From: JAGQTE01 sp964648005
GTDB lineage: Bacteria > Actinomycetota > Acidimicrobiia > Acidimicrobiales > Acidimicrobilacustridaceae
NCBI GenBank assembly: GCA_964648005.1
Contig: CAZYKR010000200.1
Coordinates: forward strand, 1 to 8,330
DNA: 8,330 bases
Reading direction: 5' to 3'
Of the stretch, positions 1-7,100 are shown piece after piece. Every line of letters starts with the position of its first letter. The first letter of the stretch is position 1. The notes beneath the pieces were generated by a model. The model saw only the letters and a list, made by a program, of their open reading frames with translations. It had not been told where the DNA came from and did no database searches. A program made the position numbers and the translations under genes.

Positions 1-562
1 GCACGGTGGCATCCAGGTTGGCGTCCCGGAGCACGGCGTCGCGCAGGTCGGCCTCGATGAGCAGCGCGCCGGTGAGGTCGGCGGCGGTCAGGTCGGCGCC
101 GCGCAGGTCCGCCCCGATCAGGTCCGCACCCGAGAGGTCCGCGCCGATGAAGTCCCGCCCCGCGAGCTCGGCGCCCCGGCCGTCGGCACGCGACAGCGAC
201 GCTCCGGCACACGACGACGTCGCGCACGCCCGCAGCGCATCGGTCGAGATGCGGTCGGTCGCCACGGATGGTCGTGGCGCCGTCGGCTCGGGATCTTCCG
301 GTGGGGGTGGCGGGGCGGCAGGGTCATCAGCCGAGGACGTGACGTCCGGCGTCGTCGCATCGGCGTCGCTCGCGGGCGTCACCCGAGCGGTGGTGCCGCT
401 CGACGCGTAGGTGCCGCTCGTTGGCTGGCTCGTCGCTGCGGGGGCCGTGCTGCCAGGGGTCGACGAACTGTCGGCGTCGGCCGAGCATGCACTCAGCGCA
501 ACGAGCACCGCCGCCAGGGCAGCGGCGCTCCTGCCACGTCGGATCAACAGCCTTGGAGTCAA
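1..562 (-). CDS. Pentapeptide-repeat lipoprotein, C-terminus cut by the window edge
   Basis: The reading frame is open from the left edge up past base 562 and encodes at least 187 residues. With the TTG at 562-560 as start, the N-terminus is basic (arginines at 4, 8, 9 and 11), then hydrophobic, ending in a lipobox LSAC with the lipid-modified Cys at residue 26. A Ser/Thr/Ala/Pro-rich linker follows (about 27-105, including a run of four prolines). A short segment with cysteines (CATSSC) comes next. From about residue 121, A(D/N)LXX pentapeptides such as ADLSG, ADLIG, ADLRG, ADLTG and ANLDA continue to the edge. Pentapeptide repeats form a right-handed beta-helix; tethered this way it should sit outside the membrane. 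The start is uncertain: no Shine-Dalgarno is visible, and a second TTG at 547-545 would also give a good signal peptide. An in-frame ATG at 664 would bury the lipobox too far inside. The gene begins 2 nt after the upstream stop, which suggests translational coupling. Biological role unknown. Confidence 0.8.
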   Translation of the reverse strand, partial: MTPRLLIRRGRSAAALAAVLVALSACSADADSSSTPGSTAPAATSQPTSGTYASSGTTARVTPASDADATTPDVTSSADDPAAPPPPPEDPEPTAPRPSVATDRISTDALRACATSSCAGASLSRADGRGAELAGRDFIGADLSGADLIGADLRGADLTAADLTGALLIEADLRDAVLRDANLDATV

Positions 563-564
563 GC

Positions 565-3204
565 TCAGGGCGTCGGCGCCAAGGAGATGTCGACGTTCGC
601 TGCCTGGCCGCTCGCGAGCACCAGCACATCCGCGGCCGCCAGCGAGGGAGCGTCCTGCCACCATCGCACCCGGTGTGAACCGCCGGGATCGGACGCCCGC
701 ACCTTGTAGGTGCCGGGGATCAGCCCTTCGAGGGCATAGTCACCCGCACCGTCGGTGGTTGTCATGAACGCCACCAACCCGCCGTCCGTGTACACGCGGA
801 CGTCCATGCCGGACAGCGGGCTGCCGCTCCCGGCCTCGGTGATCGTGCCGGCGACGGACGCGGTGTCGGCCACCTTCCACACCACGTTCGAGATGTCGGC
901 GGTGCCGCCGCCGGTCAGCGGGATCGGATCGGAGGTGAACAGGGTCGGTCGTTGATCCCAGAACGCCGTGCGGTACGTGCCGGCCGGATCGCGGAATCGA
1001 GCGGTCCATGCACCGGTGACCGGCACGTTCGTGGTCGAGAACATGCCGTTGGCGTCGGTGGTCAACGTCCGGACCACGACGCCGTCCTGATAGAGGTTCA
1101 CCCGGAGGTCGGCAACAGGGGCCGCCGTCGCGCCGTCGGTGACGGTGCCGGCGATGGTCGCCAGCTCGGCCTTCGGGGTCAGGGCGACGTCGACGTCGGT
1201 CACCGAGCCGGTGGTGGCCGTGATCGGGGTGGCGGTCGCCAGGTTCGTGGCGTCGGCGTGGTACTCACCGGCGTACGTGGCGTTGCCCAGCACGCGCAGG
1301 CGGTAGTCGGTGCCTGCCGGGACCTCGAACCAGTAGGTGCCCGATGCGTCGGTCGTGGTCGTGGCCGTCAGGGTGGAGCCCTGGTAGAGCCGCACGCCCA
1401 CCCCGGCGATGGGCGCCCCGCCATCGGTCCCCGTGACCGACCCGGCGATCGCCGGCCCGAACGGGTCCCGCAGCTGGCCGTACGCGTCGTCGCCCCAGCA
1501 GTGGACGGTGCCGCTCGTGGTGAGTGCGCACGTGTGGAACTCGCCGCTGGCCACGGCGGTGTAGGTGGTGTCCGTCTGGTCGGTCGCCTGGCCGTGCGCG
1601 TTGTCCCCCCAGCAGTCGACCGTTCCGGCGGTGGTGAGCGCACAGGTGTGGACCGATCCGGCGCTCACGGCCGTGTAGGTGGCGGCGGTCTGGTCGGTGG
1701 CTTGGCCGTTGGTGTTGTCCCCCCAACAGTGGACGTGGCCGTCGGTCTCCAGCGCGCAGCCGTGCCAGTTGCCCGTGGTCACGGCCGTGTAGGTGGTGGC
1801 GGTCTGGTCGGTGGCCTGGCCCTTGGCGTTGCCGCCCCAGCAGTGGACGTGACCGTCGACCTCGAGCGCGCAGGAGAAGTCCCAGCCGGTGTCGACGGCC
1901 GTGTACGCGGTGGCGGTCTGGTCCACGGACTGCCCGCTGAGGTTGTCGCCCCAGCAGTCGACCGTGCCCGCAGTGGTCACGGCGCAGGTGTGGAGGAAGC
2001 TGGCGCTGACGCTCGTATAGGTCGTCGACGTCTGGTCGACGGCTTGGCCGTAGTCGATGAGCGGCGTCTGCCAGCAGTCGACGGTGCCGGCGGTGGTGAT
2101 GGCGCAGCTGTGGGTGTAGCCGGCCGACAGCTGGGTGTAGGTGGCGGCGGTCTGGTCGGTGGCCTGGCCGTAGGTGTCGTTGCCCCAGCAGTCGATCGTG
2201 CCGGCGGTGGTGATGGCGCAGTTGTGGTAGGCACCGGCGGCGAGCGCCAGGGCGCCCTGGGGCGCACCCTGATCGGTGGCCTGTGCCTCTGCGTTGTCCC
2301 CCCAGCAGTCGACGGCGCCCGCCGTCGTCATGGCGCAGGTGTGGCCGTAGCCGGCGCCGATGGCGGTGTAGGTCGTGACGGACTGGTCGACGGCCTGACC
2401 GGCGGAGTTCCATCCCCAGCAGTCCACCGACCCGGCGGTCGTCAGCGCGCACGTGTGATACGAGCCGAGGGCCAGTGCCGTGTAGGTCGTGGCGGTGTGG
2501 TCTCCCGCCTCGCCTTCGTTGTCGCGGCCCCAGCAGTGGACCGTTCCGGTCTCGGTGATGGCGCAGGCGTGGTTCCAGCCGACGTCGAGGGCGACGAACG
2601 GGCCGTCCTGATGGCTCGGGGAGACCAGGGGCGAGTGTCCCCAGCAATCGACGTCACGAGCGGTGGTGAGCCCACACGAGAACGTGGTGCCCGTGCCCAC
2701 GGCGGTGTAGGTCGTGGCGGTCTGGTCGACGCTCTCGCCGGTGCCGTTGGAGCCCCAGCAGTCGATCGTGCCCGCCGTCGTGATGGCGCAGGTGTGGGTG
2801 TACTGCGCCGCGATGGCGGTGTAGGTGGTACCGGTCTGATCGGTCGCCTGCCCGAAGTTGTTCGAGCCCCAGCAGTCGACCGCGCCGGCGGTGGTGATGG
2901 CGCAGGTGTGGTGGTATCCCGTGGACACCGCCTTGTAGGTGGTGGCGGTGTGGTCGCCTGCCTGGCCTTCGACGTTGCGGCCCCAGCAGTGCACCGTACC
3001 GCTCGGCGTGATCGTGCAGCTGTGGGCGAGCCCGCCGTCGATCTGCTCGTTCGGGGTGCCGGCCACTGCAGAGTCGACCGAGGCACCTTGGCCGCTGGGG
3101 TCGGCCTGCACGGGGGCAGGGGTCGCGACCAGCGCCAATGCGGTGCAGATCACGACGACGGCTGCGCAGACGACTCGAGACATTGCTCGGACGGTTCGCT
3201 TCAT
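565..3204 (-). CDS. Secreted RCC1-like repeat protein with three CnaB-like C-terminal domains
   Basis: The product is 879 residues. Residues 1-34 form a Sec signal peptide with a likely cleavage after VQA. Fourteen RCC1-like (RCC1_2-type) repeats fill about 60-580, with the core pattern HTCAxTTAGTVDCWGxNxxGQ followed by a DQTxTTYTAV segment. The second cysteines lie at 73, 111, 149, 187, 224, 262, 300, 339, 377, 417, 455, 493, 531 and 569, each exactly ten residues after a first cysteine. Three beta-sandwich modules of the carboxypeptidase-regulatory/CnaB kind follow at about 585-676, 683-775 and 783-876, with typical GxVTD, PVAGVxVxLY and TDAxGxY signatures. No LPXTG motif, membrane anchor or catalytic motif is visible, so release or non-covalent surface binding is likely. 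RCC1 repeats form beta-propellers; in bacteria their partners are mostly unknown. ATG 3204 is preferred to the in-frame ATG at 3240 because it follows a GGGGA-rich ribosome site and directly starts the signal peptide. First gene of a probable two-gene unit with the lipoprotein. Confidence 0.9.
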   Translation of the reverse strand: MKRTVRAMSRVVCAAVVVICTALALVATPAPVQADPSGQGASVDSAVAGTPNEQIDGGLAHSCTITPSGTVHCWGRNVEGQAGDHTATTYKAVSTGYHHTCAITTAGAVDCWGSNNFGQATDQTGTTYTAIAAQYTHTCAITTAGTIDCWGSNGTGESVDQTATTYTAVGTGTTFSCGLTTARDVDCWGHSPLVSPSHQDGPFVALDVGWNHACAITETGTVHCWGRDNEGEAGDHTATTYTALALGSYHTCALTTAGSVDCWGWNSAGQAVDQSVTTYTAIGAGYGHTCAMTTAGAVDCWGDNAEAQATDQGAPQGALALAAGAYHNCAITTAGTIDCWGNDTYGQATDQTAATYTQLSAGYTHSCAITTAGTVDCWQTPLIDYGQAVDQTSTTYTSVSASFLHTCAVTTAGTVDCWGDNLSGQSVDQTATAYTAVDTGWDFSCALEVDGHVHCWGGNAKGQATDQTATTYTAVTTGNWHGCALETDGHVHCWGDNTNGQATDQTAATYTAVSAGSVHTCALTTAGTVDCWGDNAHGQATDQTDTTYTAVASGEFHTCALTTSGTVHCWGDDAYGQLRDPFGPAIAGSVTGTDGGAPIAGVGVRLYQGSTLTATTTTDASGTYWFEVPAGTDYRLRVLGNATYAGEYHADATNLATATPITATTGSVTDVDVALTPKAELATIAGTVTDGATAAPVADLRVNLYQDGVVVRTLTTDANGMFSTTNVPVTGAWTARFRDPAGTYRTAFWDQRPTLFTSDPIPLTGGGTADISNVVWKVADTASVAGTITEAGSGSPLSGMDVRVYTDGGLVAFMTTTDGAGDYALEGLIPGTYKVRASDPGGSHRVRWWQDAPSLAAADVLVLASGQAANVDISLAPTP
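1465..3030 (-). repeat. Fourteen tandem 114-bp coding repeats (RCC1-like units)
   Basis: In-frame repeats inside the secreted protein gene, mostly 114 bp (38 codons), with single units of 37, 39 and 40 codons. Parts are identical at DNA level: the 20-mer ccggcggtggtgatggcgca occurs exactly at 2087, 2201 and 2885, separated by 114 and 684 (6 x 114) bases. Repeat 4 (near 2590-2640) has lost the DQT/TTYT segment. Repeat 9 (near 2040-2070) has CWQ instead of CWG and two extra codons. Confidence 0.93.
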
Positions 3205-3210
3205 CTCGTC

Positions 3211-3220
3211 TTCCCCACCT
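3211..3220 (-). promoter_or_regulatory. Ribosome binding site that decides the start of the RCC1-like gene
   Basis: Read on the minus strand, AGGTGGGGAA lies six bases before the ATG at 3204-3202. Its GGGGA core sits about eight bases from that start. No comparable purine-rich stretch precedes the alternative ATG at 3240-3238, so 3204 is the better start. Confidence 0.6.
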
Positions 3221-3249
3221 GCTTGGTGGTGGACATCCACCGGCTGCCG

Positions 3250-3278
3250 AGGCTAGCCGAGGCGCGCCGCTGGTGTTC
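3250..3278 (-). promoter_or_regulatory. Possible promoter of the RCC1-like/lipoprotein unit
   Basis: On the minus strand a TANNNT hexamer, TAGCCT, lies at 3255-3250. It would give a transcript start near 3243 and a leader of about 40 bases containing the ribosome site. The -35 candidate (GAACAC at 3278-3273) is poor. This is a weak prediction based mostly on position in the divergent intergenic gap. Confidence 0.25.
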
Positions 3279-3293
3279 GGCTGGGCGCCGTCC

Positions 3294-3320
3294 GTGACGG
3301 GATGAAGAGCGCACTACGGT
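3294..3320 (+). promoter_or_regulatory. Promoter of the methyltransferase gene, probably leaderless
   Basis: TACGGT at 3315-3320 fits the actinobacterial -10 pattern TANNNT and ends seven bases before the ATG at 3328. A GTGACG at 3294-3299 could be the -35, with a short 15-base spacer. No Shine-Dalgarno precedes the ATG. This fits a transcript beginning at or very near the start codon. Confidence 0.5.
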
Positions 3321-3327
3321 CACGCCG

Positions 3328-4080
3328 ATGGGCGACGCGCGCTACGACGTCATCGGGCACGGCTACGCCGCCAACCGCCGGGAGGACCCGGAGCTGCGCG
3401 CCCGCATCTGGGCGGCGCTCGGCGACAGCCGGACCGTGGTCAACGTCGGGGCCGGCACCGGGTCGTACGAGCCGACCGACCGCCACGTCATCGCCGTCGA
3501 GCCCAGCGACGTGATGGCGGCGCAGCGACCGGCCGATCGGGCCCCGGCCCTGCGCGGCTCGGCCACGCCGCTGCCGTTGCGCGACGGCGCCGTCGACGCC
3601 GCGATGGCCATCCTGACCATCCACCATTGGGACGACGAGCTCGAGCCCGGCGTGCGCGAGTTGCGGCGGGTGGCGCGTGGCCCGGTCGTCATCGTCACCT
3701 TCGATGCGTCGGTGAGTGCCCAGATGTGGCTACTGCGGGACTACGCCCCGGAGATGACGGCCCTCGACGCCAGCTTCCCGTCGCTGGACGAGCTGGCGTC
3801 GTGGCTCGGCGGGACGGTGCAGGTCGAGCCGATCCTCACGGCGCGCGACACGCCCGACTGGACGCTGGCGTCCTTCTGGGCCCACCCCGAGCGGGTGCTC
3901 GACCCGGCGGCTCGGGCGGCGACGTCGGGTTTCGCCCGGCTCGATCCCGAGGTGTGCGCCCGGGTCGTCGCCGACGTGGAACGCGACCTCGGCGACGGCA
4001 CCTGGGACGCCCGGCACGGCGAGCTGCGCAGCCTCGCCGCCTACGACGCCGGCATGCGTCTGGTCGTGGCGCGCCCCTAG
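3328..4080 (+). CDS. Class I SAM-dependent methyltransferase, substrate unknown
   Basis: The product is 250 residues, a usual size for a small soluble Methyltransf_11-type enzyme. It should transfer a methyl group from S-adenosylmethionine. The SAM-binding motif I is VVNVGAGTGSYEP at about 37-49. The acidic residue ending strand 2 is E58 (VIAVEPS). The motif around 75-103 has the order expected of this fold: GSATPLPLRDGAVD, then AAMAILTIHHW. The YDVIGHGYAANRRED start resembles that of other actinobacterial methyltransferases of this group. The C-terminal part (about 130-250) is less recognisable and probably forms the substrate lid. No SET, rRNA- or DNA-recognition domain is seen. The gene stands alone between the divergent RCC1-like gene and the SOS-controlled dnaE2; 58 bases separate its stop from the dnaE2 start. 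A link to DNA damage cannot be inferred from position alone. Confidence 0.88.
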   Translation: MGDARYDVIGHGYAANRREDPELRARIWAALGDSRTVVNVGAGTGSYEPTDRHVIAVEPSDVMAAQRPADRAPALRGSATPLPLRDGAVDAAMAILTIHHWDDELEPGVRELRRVARGPVVIVTFDASVSAQMWLLRDYAPEMTALDASFPSLDELASWLGGTVQVEPILTARDTPDWTLASFWAHPERVLDPAARAATSGFARLDPEVCARVVADVERDLGDGTWDARHGELRSLAAYDAGMRLVVARP

Positions 4081-4092
4081 CGTTGACCGTAG

Positions 4093-4106
4093 CGAACACG
4101 CGTTCG
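4093..4106 (+). promoter_or_regulatory. LexA operator (SOS box) 1 upstream of dnaE2
   Basis: CGAACACGCGTTCG matches the Gram-positive/actinobacterial LexA site CGAAC-N4-GTTCG in all ten outer bases. It overlaps the first three bases of the proposed -35 element (4104-4109), so bound LexA would block RNA polymerase. Confidence 0.88.
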
Positions 4107-4132
4107 ACAGACGAACAGGTGTTCGCTACCCT
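4104..4132 (+). promoter_or_regulatory. dnaE2 promoter
   Basis: TCGACA (4104-4109), one base from the consensus TTGACA, is separated by 17 bases from TACCCT (4127-4132), a TANNNT -10. Six bases then lead to the GTG start at 4139. Transcription would start at or next to the start codon, giving a leaderless mRNA, and no ribosome site is visible. Both LexA boxes overlap or fill this promoter. Confidence 0.7.
4112..4125 (+). promoter_or_regulatory. LexA operator (SOS box) 2 upstream of dnaE2
   Basis: CGAACAGGTGTTCG is a dyad with six-base arms (CGAACA/TGTTCG) around GG. It lies wholly in the spacer between the -35 and -10 elements. Its centre is 19 bases from the centre of box 1. Confidence 0.88.
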
Positions 4133-4138
4133 CCGGGC

Positions 4139-7100
4139 GTGAGCTGGTTCAACCCCCCGATCTCCTGGTCCGAGATCGAGCGTCGGCTCTCGGACCGTCC
4201 CCCTGCGGGCCGCCCCCAACCGGCGGACCGCTCCCGCTACCCCGGAGCCGACGGTGGTGACAGCCCGGCCTGGTCCAACAAGCGCCAGGCCTATGAGCCA
4301 CCGTCGGACAGGGGAGCGGCAGACCGGGGACCGGCAGGCGGTGGACGGGGCGGCGACGGGCACACGGGCTCGCCGCCCCGGCGGACCGGGTCGGTGCCCT
4401 ACGCCGAGCTGCACTGCCACTCGAACTTCTCGTTCCTCGACGGGGCCAGCCACCCCGAGGAACTGGCGGAGGAGGCCGACCGGCTCGGCCTCGAGGCGTT
4501 GGCCCTGACCGATCACGACGGCTGCTATGGCATCGTCCGCTTCGCCGAGGCGGCCCGCGCCCTGGGGCTGCCGACCGTGTTCGGCTCCGAGCTCACGCTC
4601 GGCCGCACGGCGCCGCAGCCGGGCGTCGCCGATCCGGGCGTGCCGGAGGCGGGCACCCCCGGGGCGCCGCGCGCCACCCGGGGTCGACGTGCCGGCCAGG
4701 TGGCGCTGGCCGGGCTCGACCTCGCCCCCGGCCTGCCCGACCCGGGCAGCAGCCTCGCCGGCGAGACCCACCTGGTCGTGCTGGCGCGCGACCCGCGCGG
4801 CTACGCCTTGCTGGCGCGCGCCGCCTCCGAGGCGCAGCTGCGCGGGACCAAGGGCGCGCCGCGCGCCACGCTGGCCGACCTGGCGGCGCTGGCGGGCGCC
4901 GGGCTGCCGGCCACCAGCGCCGACCGCGACCGCTGGCTGGTCCTCACGGGCTGCCGCAAAGGAGCGGTGGCGCGGGCGCTGGCCGAGCAGGGGCCCGCCG
5001 CCGCCGAGCACGAGCTCGGCCGTCTGGTCGACGCCTTCGGGCGGGCCAACGTCGCCGTCGAGCTGTGGGACCACGGCGACCCGCTCGACTCGGCCCGCAA
5101 CGACGCGCTCGTCCAGCTGGCGGCACGCACCGGCGTCGACGTGGTGGCCACCAACAACGTCCACTACGCCCGCCCCGCCCAGCGGGCGCTCGCCACCGCC
5201 GTCGCTGCCGTGCGGGCCCGCCGCTCGCTCGACGAGATCGACGGGTGGCTGCCGGCGGCGTCCTCGGCGCACCTGCGCTCCGGTGCCGAGCAGGCCCGCC
5301 GCTTCGCCCGCTACCCGGGCGCCGTCGAGCGGGCGGCCGAGCTCGGGCTGGCGTGCGCCTTCGATCTGCACCTCGTCGCCCCGAAGCTGCCCCCGTTCCC
5401 GTGCCCCGACGGCCACGACGAGATGTCGTGGCTGCGGGAGCTGACCGAGCGCGGCGCCGAGCGGCGCTATGGGCCCCGCGGCGCCGAGCGGGTGGCCGGC
5501 GCCTACGACCAGATCGACCATGAGCTGGCACTGATCGAGCAGCTCGGGTTCCCGGGCTACTTCCTCGTCGTGTGGGACATCGTCGAGTTCTGCCGCCGCG
5601 CCGACATCTACTGCCAGGGCAGGGGCTCGGCCGCCAACTCGGCGGTCTGCTACGCGCTGGGCATCACCAACGCCGACGCCGTCTCGCTCGGCCTGCTCTT
5701 CGAGCGGTTCCTCTCGCCCGAGCGCGACGGCCCGCCCGACATCGACATCGACATCGAGTCCGATCGGCGCGAGGAGGTCATCCAGCACGTCTACGCCACC
5801 CACGGCCGCCAGCACGCCGCGCTCGTCGCCAACGTCGTGACCTACCGATCGCGCTCGGCGATCCGCGACGTGGCCAAGGCGCTGGGGTTCGCCACCGGGC
5901 AGCAGGATGCCTGGGCCAAGCAGGCCGACCGGTGGAGCGCGCTGGCCCCGCCGACGGGCGACGACGGCGCGCCGTACCAGCCGTCGCCCTCGCCCGAGGC
6001 GCCGGTGGGCGAGGCGGCCGAGCACCCGGTGCCCGAGGCCGTGCTCGCGCTCGCCCGCCAGATCGAGCACGCCCCGCGCCAGCTCGGCATCCACTCGGGG
6101 GGCATGGTCATCTGCGACCGACCGGTCGTCGAGGTGTGCCCGGTCGAGTGGGCGCGCATGGAGGGCCGCAGCGTCTTGCAGTGGGACAAGGACGACTGCG
6201 CTGCCGCCGGCCTGGTGAAGTTCGACCTGCTCGGGTTGGGCATGCTCTCGGCGCTGCACTACTGCATCGACCTGGTCGACGAGCACCACGGCCTGCGCAT
6301 CGACCTCGCCCACCTGCCGCAGGACCCGGCGGTGTACGACATGCTCTGCGAGGCCGACACCGTCGGCGTCTTCCAGATCGAGAGCCGGGCGCAGATGGCC
6401 ACGCTGCCGCGCCTGCGGCCCCGCTGCTTCTACGACCTCGTCGTCGAGGTGGCGCTGATCCGCCCGGGGCCGATCCAGGGCGGGTCGGTGCACCCCTACA
6501 TCCGGCGGCGCAACGGCGAGGAGCCCGTCACCTACCTGCACCCGCTGCTCGAGCGGTCGCTCGCCAAGACCCTCGGCGTGCCGCTGTTCCAGGAGCAGCT
6601 CATGCAGATGGCGATCGACGTGGCCGGGTTCACTCCCGCCGAGGCCGACCAGCTGCGCCAGGCGATGGGCTCCAAGCGCAGCGTCGAGCGCATGGAGCGC
6701 CTGCGTGCCCGCCTCGACGCCGGCATGGCCGCCAACGGCATCACGCCCGAGGTCGGCCAGGCCATCTGGGAGAAGCTCGTCGCCTTCGCCAACTACGGCT
6801 TCCCCGAGAGCCACTCGGTGTCGTTCGCCTACCTGGTGTACGCCTCGTCGTACCTGAAGAAGTACTACCCGGCGGCCTTCTGCGCCGCGCTGGTCAACGC
6901 CCAGCCGATGGGCTTCTACTCGCCGCACTCGCTCACCCAGGACGCTCGGCGGCATGGGGTCGAGGTGCGCACCCCCGACCTGGCGCACAGCGGGGTCGGC
7001 GCCACGCTCGAGTGGCACGGCACCAGCTGCGAGGGCGCCCGCGACCAGACCCGGGCCCGGCACCCGTCGGCGGCGCCGCTGCCGTACCCGTTCGGCGGGC

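Noticed and set aside
6..410. Plus-strand open frame with RSAP-like repeats
   Set aside because: The apparent repeats are the complement of the pentapeptide codons on the minus strand; the minus-strand frame gives a lipobox and A(D/N)LXX repeats.
1465..3030. Regular repeats as a possible CRISPR array or noncoding satellite
   Set aside because: The period is 114 bases, all in frame, with indels of whole codons and conserved amino acids; it is a protein repeat.
3205..3240. Longer N-terminus (12 extra residues) for the RCC1-like protein
   Set aside because: It would put a charged stretch before the signal peptide and has no ribosome site, whereas ATG 3204 has one.
3271..3284. GTTCGG/CCGAACACC as a third LexA site
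   Set aside because: Only one half-site is present, with no matching opposite arm.
952..3297. 781-codon plus-strand open frame
   Set aside because: It is antisense to the RCC1-like gene, and its Gly/Val/Arg-rich periodic translation simply mirrors the 114-base repeats. It has no ribosome site or recognisable domain.
4083..4088. TTGACC as the -35 of dnaE2
   Set aside because: It lies 38 bases from the only good -10; TCGACA at 4104-4109 has the correct 17-base spacing.
4081..4138. Dyads after the methyltransferase stop as a transcription terminator
   Set aside because: The dyads are LexA boxes with short arms and no U-tract follows; no terminator-like hairpin is seen.
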